NCBI RefSeq assembly: GCF_947501405.1
Contig: NZ_CANMVK010000001.1
Location: 620,001 to 684,000, forward strand
Reading direction: 5' to 3'
Length of the DNA: 64,000 nucleotides
Source of the DNA: an uncultured Hoeflea sp.
Lineage (GTDB): Bacteria > Pseudomonadota > Alphaproteobacteria > Rhizobiales > Rhizobiaceae
The first letter of the stretch is position 1. Each line of letters starts with the position of its first letter. A program made the position numbers and the translations under genes. This document shows, piece by piece, positions 60,179 to 64,000 of this stretch. Below the pieces are notes generated by a model. The model saw only the letters and a list, made by a program, of their open reading frames with translations, was not told the origin of the DNA and made no database searches.

Positions 60179-60319
60179 GGCACTGGCGAAACGCGGTTGC
60201 CACCGGCCTGCGCATCACGCCATATTAAGGATGCCCCAAAAGCTTGTCTTGATTTTGCTGCATTGCACAATTACATTCGAATCAGGACAATTCGGGAGGA
60301 CTGACCTTGGAGGTCGACG

Positions 60320-60925
60320 ATGCTCTTCCGGTTTCTATTCAAGCCGCGTGAACCGCAATTCGCGCTGGATGGCGAAATTCGCCTGCGGCGGCTCGGCCAT
60401 TCCGACGCCGCCATTTTTTGCGTCCATATCCACGAGCTGCATTACGAGGATTTCCGGGACCGGTTCAACGGTCTGGTGTCCGATGAGTGGCTCGACAAAT
60501 ACATCGATCGTTCACTCGACAACGCCATCGTGATCGGCGCCTTTATCGGCGATCATCTGGTGGCCGTGGCGGAGCTGCATGCCGGCGGTTACCTGGCCGA
60601 AGGCGAGGGTGAATCGGCCTTCTCCGTGGCGTCGGACTGGCGGCGCAAGGGCCTGGGCACGATCCTCTTGAAGGCGCTGCTCAAGGCTGCGACCGAAAAC
60701 GACATCTCCACCATCATAGTCGAAACCGGGCCGCAGAACCATGCGATGAAGGCGCTGGCGCGGAAGTTCGGCGCCAAGATGCGCTTTACCGGCGATCAGT
60801 CGGTGGGCCGGATCAATGTTGCCGAGGGCCTGCGGCTGGCCGGCCGCCGGAGCGTAATCAAGTCCCTGCCGGCACTGGCCACCTCGCTGGCGGCGACACC
60901 GGGTGGCGCGCAGCCGGCAATCTGA
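60320..60925 (+). CDS. GNAT family N-acetyltransferase
   Basis: IVIGAFIGDHLVAVAELHAGG...FSVASDWRRKGLGTILLKALLKAATENDISTIIVETGPQNHAMKALARKFGAKM. Confidence 0.88.
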   Translation: MLFRFLFKPREPQFALDGEIRLRRLGHSDAAIFCVHIHELHYEDFRDRFNGLVSDEWLDKYIDRSLDNAIVIGAFIGDHLVAVAELHAGGYLAEGEGESAFSVASDWRRKGLGTILLKALLKAATENDISTIIVETGPQNHAMKALARKFGAKMRFTGDQSVGRINVAEGLRLAGRRSVIKSLPALATSLAATPGGAQPAI

Positions 60926-60987
60926 ACCCCGGGCGCATTCGCACCCCACCAACAACGGCCGGGTGCGAAATCAGTCGAAATTGCGCT

Positions 60988-61476
60988 TTAGAGAGTTGCA
61001 AGCAGCTCTTCGAGAACCGTAAAGCCGCTGCCCCAGCCCTTGTCCATGCCCGCCATGGCGTTGGCGAAACAGGCGATTTCCGCGTCGCTCGCATCGATCG
61101 GCGTCATGGTCAGCCGGACCCCGGTGCGCGCCTCCAGCTCCTTGAAGGTGACGGTTGCGAGCAGGGTCCGGGGCCAGTCCGGCATCATCGGATTGCTGGC
61201 CACATTCCACTCTGCATCCACCGAAGAATGACGCCAGACGAGCTTTTCGGGCGGCGTCACCTCCTCAAACACCATCTTGCTCAAATCGGATTTGTCGCCC
61301 CAGCGCATCTCGTTGCGCCATTCGCCGCCGGGGCGGAGGTCGAACCGGTGAATGATGGTGTCGACGCCGGGACCATACCACTGCGCCAGCAATTGCGGAT
61401 CCGTCCATGCCCGCCAGACCACCGCGCGCGGCGCATTGAAGATGCGGTCGATTGTGTAGACGGGCAGGTCAGCCAT
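60988..61476 (-). CDS. SRPBCC/AHSA1-like domain protein
   Basis: YTIDRIFNAPRAVVWRAWTDPQLLAQWYGP...HRFDLRPGGEWRNEMRW...EEVTPPEKLVWRHSS. Confidence 0.88.
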   Translation of the reverse strand: MADLPVYTIDRIFNAPRAVVWRAWTDPQLLAQWYGPGVDTIIHRFDLRPGGEWRNEMRWGDKSDLSKMVFEEVTPPEKLVWRHSSVDAEWNVASNPMMPDWPRTLLATVTFKELEARTGVRLTMTPIDASDAEIACFANAMAGMDKGWGSGFTVLEELLATL

Positions 61477-61828
61477 GGTCCGTATCCTTGTCGTTGGTTT
61501 GATTCATCGTCAGCAGCAGCGCGTCGAGCTGATCGAAGCTGTCGCCCCAGAACGCCTTGAAGCGGGTGAGCCACTCCACCGCATCCGCCATCGCCTCGGC
61601 CTTGAGCCGGGCCGGGCGGCGCTGGGCCTCGACCGCGCGTTCGATCAGTCCCGCCTGTTCGAGCACCTTGAGATGCTTGGAGACCGCGGGCTGGCTCATC
61701 TCGAAAGGCCGGGCGATTTCGTTGACGGTCGCCTGGCCGTCGGCCAGCCGGGACAGGATCGCGCGCCGGGTGGGATCGGCCAGCGCGGAAAACACCGCAT
61801 CAAGCTGGGACGGGGGGCTGGAGGCCAT
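61469..61828 (-). CDS. ArsR-type winged-helix transcriptional regulator
   Basis: DAVFSALADPTRRAILSRLADGQATVNEIARPFEMSQPAVSKHLKVLEQAGLIERAVEAQRRPARLKAEAMADAVEWLTRF; overlaps the start of the SRPBCC gene. Confidence 0.9.
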   Translation of the reverse strand: MASSPPSQLDAVFSALADPTRRAILSRLADGQATVNEIARPFEMSQPAVSKHLKVLEQAGLIERAVEAQRRPARLKAEAMADAVEWLTRFKAFWGDSFDQLDALLLTMNQTNDKDTDHG

Positions 61829-61990
61829 GGCACTTATCATAACCATTAGGTTATATAATCAATTGGTTTTGTCAATACCGGCAGATTGGCCCTGACGGGA
61901 CGAATTGCCCATTTCAGCTTTGGGCAGGGTCTGTATAGTCAGGGTCAACGCAAACAGCGGCGGAGCCTCCGCCGCCACCGGAGGATCAGA

Positions 61991-62428
61991 ATGGCAGAGC
62001 GCAAAAGCACCGAAGACCTGGTTTCCATGTTCATGAATTTCGGCAAGGACATGAACCTGCCGACCCCCGACCTGGAAGCGCTGGTGGCGCGCCACCGCAA
62101 GAACCTGCAGGCACTGGAAGACGCGGCCAAATCGGCCGGCTCGGGCGCCACCTCGATTGTCGAGCGGCAGCGCGAGATGATGCAGGAGGCGCTCGACGAG
62201 ATCACCGCCATGGCCGAGAACTTGAAAGTTGGCAGCGACCCGCAGGCGATGATGAAGGCGCAGGCCGATTTCGCCCGCCGCTCGTTTGAAATGACGCTCA
62301 AGAACACCAGCGAGATCGCCGGCATGGCACAGCGCTCGGGCGCCGAGAGCTTCAAGGTGCTGCAGGCCCATATGCAGGACACGCTGGAAGAACTGCGCCA
62401 GGCGATGAGCGGAAAAACCAAGAAGTAA
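61991..62428 (+). CDS. phasin-like protein
   Basis: 145-aa helical protein: LPTPDLEALVARHRKNLQALEDAAKSAGSGATSIVERQREMMQEALDEITAMAENL...FARRSFEMTLKNTSEIAGMAQRSGAESFKVLQAHMQDTLEELR. Confidence 0.65.
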   Translation: MAERKSTEDLVSMFMNFGKDMNLPTPDLEALVARHRKNLQALEDAAKSAGSGATSIVERQREMMQEALDEITAMAENLKVGSDPQAMMKAQADFARRSFEMTLKNTSEIAGMAQRSGAESFKVLQAHMQDTLEELRQAMSGKTKK

Positions 62429-62608
62429 AATCTTACGCGCGGCACGCCTGTTTGCCGGACCGAAGCAGAGCTGCGGCCGCGCTCGCGCCATCGGGCCGGA
62501 TGTCCGGATCTGGCAGGCCGGGCTTGAGAACATGTGCCGGCTTGAGGCAGGGTCGCGGCCGAGCCGGGCGGCATATCCTTCACGGCAGCGCACATCGAAA
62601 GGGGCGAG

Positions 62609-63538
62609 ATGCGGATTATCACCGGAGATGACATTCGTCGGGTCTGTTCCTGGCCCTTCGCGGTCGAGGCGCTCAGGGCAGGGCATCGGCTGCCGCCGGC
62701 TGATTTGCGGGATTCGCTGATCGAGCGGGACGGCCGCAAGATGCTGGTGCGCACCGCCTGGATCAAGGGCCTGGCCTCGGGCGTCAAGGCGGTGACGATC
62801 TATCCCGACAATCCGGCGGCCGATCCGCCGCGCGCCTCGGTGCAGGGCCAGGTGCTGCTGTTTGACGAGGCGCGAGGCCATGTCACCGCCGTGCTCGAGG
62901 GCGTCGATCTGACCGCCTGGAAGACCGCCGGGGATTCCGCCCTCGGGGCCGACTGCCTGGCGCGGCGCGACATCACAACCATGCTGATGGTCGGCGCCGG
63001 CGCCATGGCCGCGCCGCTGATTGCCGCCCACCGCGCGGTGCGGCCCTCAATCGAGCGGGTGCTGATCTGGAACCGCAACACGGCCCGCGCCGAGGCGCTG
63101 GCAGCCTCGCTTCAAGGCGGCGCATTCATGGTCGACGTGGCCACCGATCTCGACGCGGCCTTGGGCGAGGCCGACCTGATCTCGTCGGCCACCATGTCCA
63201 CCGAGCCGCTGATCCGCGGCGAGGCGCTCAAAAAAGGCACCCATGTCGATCTGGTCGGCGCCTACACACCGACCATGCGCGAGGCCGATGACGCCACGCT
63301 CACCCGCGGCCACCTGTTCGTCGACAGCTTCGCCACCACGGTGGACCATATCGGCGAACTGATGATCCCCATGGCCGCAGGCACGATCACCCGCGCCGAC
63401 ATCCACGGCGACCTCCACGATCTGGTCCAAGGCCGCGAGGGCCGCCGGTCGGACGACGAGGTTACGGTGTTCAAAAACGGCGGCGGCGCGCATCTCGATG
63501 TGATGATGGCGCAGGCGGTGGCGGGGGCGGTGGGGTAG
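62609..63538 (+). CDS. ornithine cyclodeaminase family protein
   Basis: KMLVRTAWIKGLASGVKAVTIYPDNPA...LLFDEARGHVTAVLEGVDLTAWKTAGDSALGADCLARRDITTMLMVGAGAMAAPLIAAHRAVRPSIERVLIWNR. Confidence 0.9.
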   Translation: MRIITGDDIRRVCSWPFAVEALRAGHRLPPADLRDSLIERDGRKMLVRTAWIKGLASGVKAVTIYPDNPAADPPRASVQGQVLLFDEARGHVTAVLEGVDLTAWKTAGDSALGADCLARRDITTMLMVGAGAMAAPLIAAHRAVRPSIERVLIWNRNTARAEALAASLQGGAFMVDVATDLDAALGEADLISSATMSTEPLIRGEALKKGTHVDLVGAYTPTMREADDATLTRGHLFVDSFATTVDHIGELMIPMAAGTITRADIHGDLHDLVQGREGRRSDDEVTVFKNGGGAHLDVMMAQAVAGAVG

Positions 63539-63929
63539 GGGGGATAGCGGGAAGGGAAACAGTCAGGGCGAGTTCGAGATGATTTCGGCGGGCACAAGGC
63601 GTACTCGGATTGTCCAGATACGTTTAGGAACCAATGGTTGTTCCTGACCAATGATGCGGTCTTTACTCCATATCTGCCAGAGTGCACGAATGGCAGGTGA
63701 ATTTGGTGCTTCTGTGAGGAATCGTCCGATCCGCCATATCTCCCGCAAAACGACAATCTTTTTATGGCACCTCACGCTAGTAGGATGCTGCAAAGCAATC
63801 AATGTTAGCATGAAGCACGATAACGAGTGTGCCGATATCGTTGTTTCCTGAATACAATGGATTTGACCTCATCCGGGGGTTGACACGCCTTTCAATCAAT
63901 ATCACGTTTCTGCACGTTTAAGTGCATTC

Positions 63930-64000
63930 ATGGCGGGGCAATACATGTTAGGGTTATCGCATCCGCGGGCAATCACCCGCATCTCGGATCCTATACATGG
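63930..64000 (+). CDS. N-terminus of a probable HD-domain phosphohydrolase (truncated by window edge)
   Basis: ATG at 63930 or 63945 in the same frame: (MAGQY)MLGLSHPRAITRISDPIH; the 'I.DPIHG'-like start recalls HD-superfamily hydrolases. Very short evidence. Confidence 0.35.
   Translation, partial: MAGQYMLGLSHPRAITRISDPIH

Noticed and set aside
63563-63811. 82-aa minus-strand ORF (and overlapping 66-aa plus-strand ORF at 63651-63851)
   Set aside because: No recognisable family or clear ribosome-binding context in either orientation; cannot support a coding call from sequence alone.

Overview
High-GC alphaproteobacterial chromosomal segment, most likely Rhizobiales judging by gene content and a 'ccctctgtc...acatctccccc' palindromic repeat pair. 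Most of it is densely packed housekeeping and metabolic coding sequence: ygfZ, cysS, cimA-like, rarD, psd/pss, an aas-like acyl-ACP synthetase, purF, cvpA, radA, alr, dnaB, gnd and the sarcosine oxidase genes. The most distinctive part is 31.8-47.4 kb. There a cbb3 oxidase locus (ccoNOQP ... ccoGHIS, each half preceded by a perfect FNR-type box) is split by about 7.3 kb. The inserted block carries a WYL regulator, a monooxygenase-like gene, a decayed ccoP 3' fragment, a possible degenerate cobalamin-riboswitch-like element, HxlR, an MddA-like methanethiol methyltransferase, OsmC, DUF4198/HupE and a DmdA-like DMSP demethylase. Other points for follow-up are a sarcosine oxidase alpha-gamma gene fusion, an Aas-like protein whose acyltransferase domain lacks its catalytic motifs, a base-composition dip inside cysS, a tandem GFA pair followed by a 39-aa membrane microprotein, and a lower-GC right edge where an HD-hydrolase-like gene seems to start. 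No rRNA, tRNA, CRISPR array, prophage or transposase was recognised. All family calls come from reading the translations; no database search was run.
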